Shown here: positions 53,928-61,569 of the stretch, piece by piece
Layout: each line of letters begins with the position of its first letter
Numbering within the stretch: position 1 is the stretch's first letter
From: Phycisphaerales bacterium AB-hyl4
GTDB taxonomy: Bacteria; Planctomycetota; Phycisphaerae; Phycisphaerales; Phycisphaeraceae
Assembly: GCA_041821185.1 (NCBI GenBank)
Contig: JBGUBD010000003.1
Coordinates: 372,001-436,000, forward strand
Reading direction: 5' to 3'
Length of the DNA stretch: 64,000 bases
Made by a program: the position numbers and the translations under genes
Notes under the pieces: generated by a model
The model's input: only the letters and a program-made list of their open reading frames with translations
The model's database searches: none
Told to the model about the DNA's origin: nothing

Positions 53928-55223
53928 TCAGCCCTTTGCCACCTCAGTCAGCGCCGACGTGAGCACGTCGCAGACCTTCTCCGCCTGGTCGGCCGTGATC
54001 GTCAACGGCGGCTGAAGGCGAATCACATTGCCCAGCGAACCGCCCACGCCCACAAGCACCCCGGCCTCTCGACAGCGTCGTCGAACTTCGCCCGCCTGCT
54101 TGGCCGCAGGCGTCTTCTGCTTATCGCTGACCAGTTCCAATCCCAGCATCAGCCCACGCCCACGCACGTCGCCTACCAACGGACACTTTTCCTGGAACGT
54201 CTTGAGCCGACCCATGATCTGCTCGCCGCGCTCCGCAGCGTTGGCCAGCAGGCCCTCGGATTCGAGCACGTCAATGGTCGCCAGCGACGCGGCACAACTC
54301 ACCGGGTTGCCGCCGAACGTCGACAGGTGATCGCCCGGCGTAAACGCGTCGGCAATCTCCGGCCGGGAGATGAAAGCCCCCAACGGCATACCGTTGGCAA
54401 TGCCCTTGGCCATGCACATCAGGTCCGGCTCGACATCGGTGTGCTCGATCGCAAACATCTTGCCCGTCCGACCGAAACCGCTCTGCACTTCGTCGGCTAT
54501 AAACAGTGCGCCGTCCCTGCGAATGATCTCCGCGACCGTTTCGTAGTAGCCAGTCGGCGGCGGCAGGATGCCACCTTCGCCAAGCAGCCCCTCGCCAACA
54601 AACGCCGCCACATCGCCCGCCGTCTGATACTTAAGTACCTCTTCGACGTACTGGGCACACGCCAGATCGCAACTGTCAGGCTTCAGGCCGAACGGACACC
54701 GATAGCAATACGGGGCCGGCGCGTGCGCGACGCCGGACATGTAAGGCCCACTGTTTTTCTTGCGCCCACGATTGCCAGTGATCGACAGCGTCGCGGCGGT
54801 GCGCCCGTGAAAGCTGTGCGTCAGCGAAACCAGTTCCTGTCGACCGGTGTGCTGCTTGGCAAGGCGAATCGCGCCTTCCACCGCTTCCGCACCGCTGTTG
54901 CCGAAGAACGACTTTTGCAATTCGCCGGGCGTAATTTCCGCCAGTCGCTTCGCGAGGCGCGCGGGCAGCGGCGAGTAATAGATGTAGGTGCAGCAGTGCA
55001 CCAGTTTGTCGAGCTGTTGCTTCGCCGCTTCGACGATGCGCGGATGGTTGTGGCCGCAGTTGACGACCGAGATACCACTGAAGCAGTCAAGGTATCGCTT
55101 GCCGTCTTCGCCCACCATCTCGACGCCGCCGGCCTGATCCACCGTCACGGGCTCGAACCCCGCGACCATCGTGGTGATCATGTACTCGTCGTAAAGCGCC
55201 TTCGTATCTTGTTGGTCCTGCAA
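53928..55223 (-). CDS. Class III aminotransferase, AGXT2-like
   Basis: This 431-residue PLP enzyme has GISVVNCGHNHPRIVEA, FFGNSGAEAVEGAIRLAK (phosphate loop), HSFHGRTAATLSITGN, D244 in FIADEVQSGFGRTG and the PLP Lys K273 in MCMAKGIANGMPLG. The cysteine-rich PYCYRCPFGL segment is typical of AGXT2/beta-aminoisobutyrate-pyruvate type enzymes. The start is a TTG at 55223 with GGAG 8 bases upstream; no ATG fits. One base separates it from the MMSDH stop. The pair can convert beta-alanine or beta-aminoisobutyrate into CoA esters. Confidence 0.88.
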   Translation of the reverse strand: MQDQQDTKALYDEYMITTMVAGFEPVTVDQAGGVEMVGEDGKRYLDCFSGISVVNCGHNHPRIVEAAKQQLDKLVHCCTYIYYSPLPARLAKRLAEITPGELQKSFFGNSGAEAVEGAIRLAKQHTGRQELVSLTHSFHGRTAATLSITGNRGRKKNSGPYMSGVAHAPAPYCYRCPFGLKPDSCDLACAQYVEEVLKYQTAGDVAAFVGEGLLGEGGILPPPTGYYETVAEIIRRDGALFIADEVQSGFGRTGKMFAIEHTDVEPDLMCMAKGIANGMPLGAFISRPEIADAFTPGDHLSTFGGNPVSCAASLATIDVLESEGLLANAAERGEQIMGRLKTFQEKCPLVGDVRGRGLMLGLELVSDKQKTPAAKQAGEVRRRCREAGVLVGVGGSLGNVIRLQPPLTITADQAEKVCDVLTSALTEVAKG

Positions 55224-55224
55224 C

Positions 55225-56754
55225 TTATTTGCTCCAAATGCTGCCCGTCGGCCCCGTGCCGAACCAGCGTTCAATAACGGTCTTCTTTTGAGTGTAAAAC
55301 TCGATGGCGTCCGGGCCTTGGGCACGAAGGTCGCCGTAGATGCTGTTCTTGTGGCCGCCGAAGGAGAACATGGCCATTGGCGCGGGCACGCCCGCATTGA
55401 TGCCGATCATGCCGACTTCGATGTTCGTGCGGAAATGCTGCGCCGCGCCGCCGGAGTTGGTAAAGATCGATGCACCATTGCCGAACTCGCTCTGGTTGGC
55501 GAGCGCGATCGCTTCGTCGAGATCCGCCGCCCGCATCACGCACAGCACCGGGCCGAAGATCTCTTCGCGCGCGATGCGCATCTCCGGCGTCACCTGGTCG
55601 AAGATGCTCGCACCAAGGAAGTGGCCGTCCGGCAGCCCGTCCGTGCTCGCCTCTCGGCCGTCGAGCACGAGCTTTGCGCCTTCGCGCTGGCCCAGCTCAA
55701 GATATTCCAGTACCCGATCGCGATGCGCCGCGCTGATCAGCGGGCCAAGCGTCGTTTCCGTCTCAAGCCCGTCGCCCATGCGAAGCGACCGGGCCGCGTC
55801 GATCAGGCCCGGCAGCAACTTGCCCGCCTCGCCGACGAGCACCACGGTCGACGTGGCCATGCACCGCTCACCCGCACAACCATAAGCCGCGCCGACGACC
55901 GCATTGACGGCCCCCTGCGGGTCGGCGTCCGGCATGACGATGTTGTGATTCTTCGCTCCACCCAGCGCCTGCACGCGCTTGTGATGCGAGCCGGCCAGCT
56001 TCCACACCGCCTCCGCCGCCGGCGTCGAGCCCACGAACGACACGGCCCGCACGGGCTCAGCGGCGATCATCGCAGCGAACGTTTCGCGATCGCCCTGCAG
56101 CACATTCAGCACACCCGCTGGCAAGCCGCCCTCCTGGAACAGCTCGACCAGCCGAGTGGCAGTCATCGGGCACTTCTCCGACGGCTTGAGCACGAAGGTG
56201 TTGCCGCACGCGATCGCGACGGGGAACATCCACATCGGAATCATCGCGGGAAAGTTGAACGGACACGCCCCGACGACCACGCCCAACGGTTCGCGCAGCA
56301 TGTAGCCGTCGATGCGCCCTGAGATGTCGGGGATGTAATCGCCCTTTGAGAGTGACGGCATGCCCGCGGCAAACTCGACCACCTCCAGCCCGCGCCGCAC
56401 CTCTGCCTCCGCCTCGCCGAGCGTCTTGCCGTTCTCGATCACGATCAGCCGGGCGATTTCCATGCGGTGCTGCTCAAGCAGCTCCTTGCAGTGCGCGAGG
56501 ATGCGGCATCGCTTGACGATCGGCGTGCTGCGCCACTCGACGAACGCTCGCTCCGCCGCCGTCACCGCGTCACGTACGTCGTCCTGCGTGCTATAGGTGA
56601 AGCGGGCGACCTCCGCCTTCGCGTCGGCGGGGTTGTACAACGTCACCGCCTGCCCGCGCCCGGCCGACCATGAACCGCCGACCAGGTTGCGCAGTTCCGT
56701 CGCCGTGCCGGCAGCAGGGCTGGCGGCCTCGCCCATCGTGTTGCTTGATTGCAT
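55225..56754 (-). CDS. mmsA: CoA-acylating methylmalonate-semialdehyde dehydrogenase
   Basis: This 509-residue ALDH converts methylmalonate or malonate semialdehyde to propionyl- or acetyl-CoA. It has GVVVGACPFNFPAMIPMWMF, LKPSEKCPMTATRLVELF, SFVGSTPAAEAVW, and C298 in GCAGERCMATSTVV. The general-base Glu of other ALDHs is replaced by Asn in LGGAKNHNIVMPDAD, a known MMSDH trait. Start ATG 56754 has a perfect GGAGGT site. It acts in valine, myo-inositol and pyrimidine degradation; the AGXT2-like partner favours beta-amino acid catabolism. Confidence 0.94.
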   Translation of the reverse strand: MQSSNTMGEAASPAAGTATELRNLVGGSWSAGRGQAVTLYNPADAKAEVARFTYSTQDDVRDAVTAAERAFVEWRSTPIVKRCRILAHCKELLEQHRMEIARLIVIENGKTLGEAEAEVRRGLEVVEFAAGMPSLSKGDYIPDISGRIDGYMLREPLGVVVGACPFNFPAMIPMWMFPVAIACGNTFVLKPSEKCPMTATRLVELFQEGGLPAGVLNVLQGDRETFAAMIAAEPVRAVSFVGSTPAAEAVWKLAGSHHKRVQALGGAKNHNIVMPDADPQGAVNAVVGAAYGCAGERCMATSTVVLVGEAGKLLPGLIDAARSLRMGDGLETETTLGPLISAAHRDRVLEYLELGQREGAKLVLDGREASTDGLPDGHFLGASIFDQVTPEMRIAREEIFGPVLCVMRAADLDEAIALANQSEFGNGASIFTNSGGAAQHFRTNIEVGMIGINAGVPAPMAMFSFGGHKNSIYGDLRAQGPDAIEFYTQKKTVIERWFGTGPTGSIWSK

Positions 56755-56983
56755 TTTTACCTCCAAAAGAGTGAGGGACAGGATGACACAGCCGACCCTA
56801 AAAGTCAAGACATATACGACTCGACACCGATTTTTCCGTATTAAAACCCGATACAGCCTGATTTCCCCGCTTGGCCCGCAGGCTAAAAAGTAGTTGGATT
56901 TTTGCACGCATTCGAGTATCCTTCCCCCAAGAGCGACACGACCCATCGGCCCCCGCTTCCGGGACACGAAGGAGTAGACCGCT

Positions 56984-57868
56984 TTGGCCATCATCACCGA
57001 CGAGCATCGCGAATTCTTCCGGCACAACGGCTATGTCGTCGTAAAAAACGTCATCCCCAAGGAGAACTGCGAACGGGTCATCGCCGCCATCTGGGAGTTC
57101 CTCGGCAAAGACCCCAACGACCGCGACGCGTGGTACACCCCGCCCAAAGGCATGGACGACTACGATATGAAAACCCAGCGCGGCGGCTGGGCGCCGATGT
57201 TTCACCACCAGTCGCTCTGGGACAACCGACAACACCCCAACGTCTACCGCGCCTTCGCCGAGTTGCTCAACGAAGACAAGCTGATGGTCAGTATCGACCA
57301 GGTCGCCGCGAAGCTGCCCTACCGCAAGGGCTACGAAATCCTGAACAACAGCTTTATCCACTGGGACATGAACACGCTCGACCTGCCCACGCCGCTCGTG
57401 CGACCCATGGGCGTGCAAGGCCTGATCATGCTCGCGGACACGCACGAAGACACGGGCGGCTTCCGCTGCGTGCCCAGCCTGTACCGCGACATGGAAAACT
57501 GGCTCGCCCGCCAGCCCGCCGACCGGCACCCTAAAAACCCGGAAGACCTCGAAGGCTACGAGATCGTCAAAGTGCTCGGCGAAGCGGGTGACCTCGTCAT
57601 CTGGGACAAGCTGCTCGCCCACGGCAACGGCGAAAACCATTCGAACGAAGTCCGCTTCGCCCAGTTCGTCACCATGCGACCCGCCCCCCGGCCCGAATCC
57701 ATGACCGACGAACAGAAGGCCCGGCAACAATCCCGCATTCAAGCATGGCAGACCAACTCCGGCCTCGGTACCGACCCGCGACAGTGGGAAACCAAGAACT
57801 ACGACAAGCCGGCCGAGCTCACGCCGCTGGGTCGGAAACTGCTCGGCGTCGACAGCTGGTACGACTGA
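56984..57868 (+). CDS. Phytanoyl-CoA dioxygenase family protein
   Basis: This 294-residue Fe(II)/2-oxoglutarate oxygenase begins ITDEHREFFRHNGYVVVKNVI, the PhyH N-terminal motif. Metal ligands are H126 and D128 in FIHWDMNTLD and a distal His in LLAHGNGENHS, with a following Arg in VRFAQFVTM for 2-oxoglutarate. The substrate is unknown; bacterial members hydroxylate amino acids, lipids or small metabolites. The start is a TTG at 56984, with GGAG 9 bases upstream. It is divergent from mmsA and followed by the GH116 gene at 94 bp. Confidence 0.9.
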   Translation: MAIITDEHREFFRHNGYVVVKNVIPKENCERVIAAIWEFLGKDPNDRDAWYTPPKGMDDYDMKTQRGGWAPMFHHQSLWDNRQHPNVYRAFAELLNEDKLMVSIDQVAAKLPYRKGYEILNNSFIHWDMNTLDLPTPLVRPMGVQGLIMLADTHEDTGGFRCVPSLYRDMENWLARQPADRHPKNPEDLEGYEIVKVLGEAGDLVIWDKLLAHGNGENHSNEVRFAQFVTMRPAPRPESMTDEQKARQQSRIQAWQTNSGLGTDPRQWETKNYDKPAELTPLGRKLLGVDSWYD

Positions 57869-57962
57869 CGTGCGCGCCGTTACGCTAATAGCCCACGGCC
57901 GCGCCGCCCGACGCTGACACGGCTGGACGGTCGATGACACCCGCTGGCGAACAGGACCGGGC

Positions 57963-60455
57963 ATGAGCCACCGCACGTACGACGGCCGATATACCGGAAG
58001 CCAGCTCGACCGCATCGCCTACCCGCTCGGCGGCATCGGAGCGGGGATGATCTGCCTCGAAGGTGGGGGAGCGTTGTCGCATGTGTCGTTCCGACACCAG
58101 CCCGACATTTTCTCGCAGCCGATGATGTTCGGCGCGGTCTGCGTGAAAGGCGACACGCCGCACGCCCGCGTGCTGCAGGGGCCCGTGCCGAGTTGGAAGG
58201 TGATGTTCCCGTGGTCGAGCGCGCTCGGCCAGAATTCCGGCAATGGCGGACAGGGGTTGATACTCGGCCTGCCGCGATTCGCCGAGGCTGACTTCGCAGC
58301 GCGCTTTCCCTTCGGCACGTGCACGCTGCGCGACCCCGCCTTGCCAGTGTCCGCCGCCGTCACCGGATGGAGTCCGTTCCTGCCAGGCGAAGCCGACGAT
58401 TCAAGCCTGCCGGTCGCCTCGTTGGAGTACGCGCTTCATAACACAAGTGACAAGCCCGTCGAGGCGGTGTTCTCCTTCCACGCGGAAAACGTCATGCGTT
58501 TTCTTAAGTGGGGAGACCTGCCTGCCGCACAACGCTCGGCCCATCGCGTACGGCCGATCAGCGGCGGCTTCGTGCTCGAACAGGACGGAAGCGATGCCGT
58601 GCCCCATGCGGCCGGCGCAATGGCGGTGACCTGCGATGCGAGCGCAACTCAGGTGAACTGCCACTGGTTTCGCGGCGGCTGGTTCGACCCGCTTACGATG
58701 GTGTGGCGATCCATCGCGAACGGTGAAGTGATCGAGCAAGGCCCGCCAGGCGACGACCCGCCCAGCCGTGGCGGCAGCCTGTATGTGCCGATGACGCTGG
58801 AGGCGGATGAGCGCACGACGCTTCGCATCCGCCTGAGTTGGTTCGTGCCCTGCTCCGGCCTGCGGGAAGGCGACGAGGCCGAAGCCTCCGCCGACGTCGA
58901 CAATGGCTGCGATACATCGACAACCTATCAGCCCTGGTACGCTTCGCGTTTCGACAACGTGGAAGCGGTCGCCACCTACTGGCATGATCATTACGATCGG
59001 CTGCGCCGCGCCACGCAGCGCTTCACCGACTGCTTCTATGAGACGAGCCTGCCGAGCGAAGTCGTCGATGCGGTCGCATCCAATCTGACCATCCTGAAAT
59101 CCCCCACCATCCTCCGCCAGGCCGACGGCCGCATCTGGGCTTGGGAAGGCTGCCGTGACGACAGGGGCTGTTGCCCCGGGTCGTGTACGCATGTCTGGAA
59201 CTATGCCCAATCGCTATCGCATCTTTTTCCGGAACTGGAGCGCACGCTTCGCCAGACCGAGTTCCATGAAGCCCAGAACACCGAGGGCCACCAGGCCTTC
59301 CGCGCCCCCCTGCCTATCCGCCCCGCCGCGCACGACTTCCACGCCGCAGCGGACGGTCAGCTCGGCGGCATCCTCAAGGTCTATCGCGAGTGGCGCATCA
59401 GTGGCGACTCGGCGTGGCTCAAACGCCTATGGCCCGACCTCCGCCAGAGTCTGGACTACTGCATCAAGCGATGGGACCCGGCCCGCGAGGGGGCGCTGCG
59501 CGAACCACACCACAACACCTACGACATTGAATTCTGGGGCCCGGACGGTATGTGCAACAGCATATATGTCGCCGCGCTGCACGCCGCCGTATTGATGGGT
59601 CAGGCGGTCGCGGACGATGTCGCGGAATACGAAACGCTGCGCGATCGAGCTCGCCAGTTTCTGGAAACGCAGTTGTACGACGGCGAGTACTTCATCCAGA
59701 AGATCCAGTGGCAGGATCTGCGAGCCGGCAACCCTGTGGCGCAGGCGGCGAAGAGTATGAACCTCTCCTACTCGGCCGAGGCTCGCGCGTTGATCGAAAC
59801 GGAAGGGCCAAAGTATCAGTATGGAACGGGCTGCCTGTCGGACGGCATCATCGGCGACTGGTTCGCGCGCGTATGCGGCCTGCCGACGGTAATCGACCCC
59901 GGCAAGGTCGCGAGCCATCTCACCGCCGTGGTCCGCTACAACTTCCGCGCCAACCTGCGCGAACATGCGAACCCGCAACGGCCAACCTACGCGCTGGGTG
60001 ACGAAGCCGGGCTGCTGCTGTGCTCTTGGCCCAAGGAGGGTGAACCAAGCCTGCCGTTCGTCTACAGCAACGAGGTCTGGACGGGCATCGAGTACCAGGT
60101 CGCGTCACACCTGATGATGACCGGGCAAGTGGTCAACGCGTTGAAGATCGTGCGGGCGGTACGCGACCGCTACGACGGGATGACGCGCAATCCCTTCAAC
60201 GAATACGAGTGCGGCCACTGGTACGCCCGCGCGATGGCCAGCTACGGTCTGCTCCAGGGGATGACCGGCCAATGGTACGACGCCGTCGACCAGGTGCTGT
60301 ACCTCCGGCCGCAGGTTGAAGGCGACTTCCGCGCGTTCCTGTGCACCGCGCAAGGCTATGGCATCGTCGGCCTGCGCAACGGCGAGCCGTTCCTCGACGT
60401 ACGCCACGGTGAGATTCCCTGCCAACGCATTGAATTGCTGGCAACACAAGCCTGA
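57963..60455 (+). CDS. GH116 glucosylceramidase-like glycosidase
   Basis: This 830-residue protein is homologous to non-lysosomal glucosylceramidase GBA2 and bacterial GH116 beta-glucosidases. The N-terminal beta-sandwich starts IAYPLGGIGAGMICLEGGGALSHVSFRH. The C-terminal (alpha/alpha)6 barrel has WAWEGCRDDRGCCPGSCTHVWNYAQS, the nucleophile Glu in NTYDIEFWGPDGMCNSIYVAAL, and the acid/base Asp in YGTGCLSDGIIGDWFARVCGL, ending NPFNEYECGHWYARAMASYGL. There is no signal peptide, so it acts inside the cell. Beta-glucosides or xylosides are likely. Confidence 0.93.
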   Translation: MSHRTYDGRYTGSQLDRIAYPLGGIGAGMICLEGGGALSHVSFRHQPDIFSQPMMFGAVCVKGDTPHARVLQGPVPSWKVMFPWSSALGQNSGNGGQGLILGLPRFAEADFAARFPFGTCTLRDPALPVSAAVTGWSPFLPGEADDSSLPVASLEYALHNTSDKPVEAVFSFHAENVMRFLKWGDLPAAQRSAHRVRPISGGFVLEQDGSDAVPHAAGAMAVTCDASATQVNCHWFRGGWFDPLTMVWRSIANGEVIEQGPPGDDPPSRGGSLYVPMTLEADERTTLRIRLSWFVPCSGLREGDEAEASADVDNGCDTSTTYQPWYASRFDNVEAVATYWHDHYDRLRRATQRFTDCFYETSLPSEVVDAVASNLTILKSPTILRQADGRIWAWEGCRDDRGCCPGSCTHVWNYAQSLSHLFPELERTLRQTEFHEAQNTEGHQAFRAPLPIRPAAHDFHAAADGQLGGILKVYREWRISGDSAWLKRLWPDLRQSLDYCIKRWDPAREGALREPHHNTYDIEFWGPDGMCNSIYVAALHAAVLMGQAVADDVAEYETLRDRARQFLETQLYDGEYFIQKIQWQDLRAGNPVAQAAKSMNLSYSAEARALIETEGPKYQYGTGCLSDGIIGDWFARVCGLPTVIDPGKVASHLTAVVRYNFRANLREHANPQRPTYALGDEAGLLLCSWPKEGEPSLPFVYSNEVWTGIEYQVASHLMMTGQVVNALKIVRAVRDRYDGMTRNPFNEYECGHWYARAMASYGLLQGMTGQWYDAVDQVLYLRPQVEGDFRAFLCTAQGYGIVGLRNGEPFLDVRHGEIPCQRIELLATQA

Positions 60456-60465
60456 GCCGGTTCGC

Positions 60466-61569
60466 TCATGCAACGTCGGTCGGCCCGACCTGCGGCATGC
60501 AGATGATCACCTGCAAGCCGTCGTCGCCGCCTTGCAGGCGCAGTTCGCCTCCGCCGGCGGGCACGATGAAACGCTCGCCCTTGTGCACCGGCAGCGACAT
60601 ATCACCCGCGGCAGCGCGGCCCGCCCCGGTGGTGACAATCGCAACCCTCATTCGCTCGTCGGACGCGAACGTGTACGCCGCACCGGCGTCGAGTGCAAGC
60701 CGATGCACCTCAAAGCAACTCGAGTGCGCCTGGCCGAATAGCCGCTGATGCGTGCATCCATCACTCGCTGAAATCGACTCGGGCTGCACGCACAGACGAT
60801 CGCGCACCTCAGCCGGGCTCCATTGCTCATAATGGAAAATGCCAAGCGCGAAATCCGGATCGCGCCCCATGAACCGCGCCTCGGGCGGTACGACGATACC
60901 CTCGCGCTCGAACTCGCAGCGCACGACCAGATCGCTCGGCTCCATGATTTCCATCACAAGCAGACCCTCGCCGATCGCGTGCGGCACGCCGCCGGGCACG
61001 TACCACAACTCGCCGGGTTGAACGGGGATCGCCTCGAAGCACGCAAGCATCGCTTCCATGTCCTGCTCAAGCACGATGCGCTTCCACTGCTCGGGCGTCG
61101 GGCAATGCTGGAAGCCCAGCAGCAGTGAGCCCGCGGTCGACGGCCGCACGTCGAGGATCACATACGCCTCCAGCTTGCCCCATCGGCTGCCGAGGTGCTG
61201 CTGCGCGAATGCAGCGGTCGGATGCGCCTGAATATGCAGTCGCATGCCCGCGTCGAGCAGCTTGGCCAGGAAGCCAACGCTTTGCCCGATGCTGCGAAGG
61301 TGAGCTTCGCCAAGCATGTACTGCGGCGCGGCGGCGATAAGGTCGGTCAATCGCATGACGCCGACCGACGTTTCAACCGTGGACAAGCCCTCGTGATCGA
61401 TCGGCGGCAGGCCCGGGTTTCGCGCTTCCACCGTCGAGGCAATCCAATCCTCGGGACAGGCGCCGTCCACCGGGTCGCCTACCCCGTCCCACCGGGCGAG
61501 CATCGCACCGCCGCGATAATTGCGACGCACGCGGTTCGGCCGAAGCTTGTAGATCGCCTGTTCCGTCAA
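60466..61569 (-). CDS. manA: Class I mannose-6-phosphate isomerase
   Basis: This 367-residue zinc enzyme interconverts mannose 6-phosphate and fructose 6-phosphate. Zinc ligands are visible in LHIQAHPTAAFAQQHLG (Gln, His), GKLEAYVIL (Glu) and PGGVPHAIGEGLLVMEI (His). The second cupin-like half carries the family Arg/Glu-type residues near CEFEREGIVVPPE. The start is a TTG at 61569, overlapping the GH2 stop as TTGA. Coupling to a beta-mannosidase-like gene suggests that released mannose enters glycolysis here, although a mannose kinase is not identified. Confidence 0.92.
   Translation of the reverse strand: MTEQAIYKLRPNRVRRNYRGGAMLARWDGVGDPVDGACPEDWIASTVEARNPGLPPIDHEGLSTVETSVGVMRLTDLIAAAPQYMLGEAHLRSIGQSVGFLAKLLDAGMRLHIQAHPTAAFAQQHLGSRWGKLEAYVILDVRPSTAGSLLLGFQHCPTPEQWKRIVLEQDMEAMLACFEAIPVQPGELWYVPGGVPHAIGEGLLVMEIMEPSDLVVRCEFEREGIVVPPEARFMGRDPDFALGIFHYEQWSPAEVRDRLCVQPESISASDGCTHQRLFGQAHSSCFEVHRLALDAGAAYTFASDERMRVAIVTTGAGRAAAGDMSLPVHKGERFIVPAGGGELRLQGGDDGLQVIICMPQVGPTDVA

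Noticed and set aside
52941..55277. 778-codon open frame on the plus strand
   Set aside because: It is out of frame with the M42-like peptidase and antisense to the AGXT2-like aminotransferase; it has no recognisable motif.
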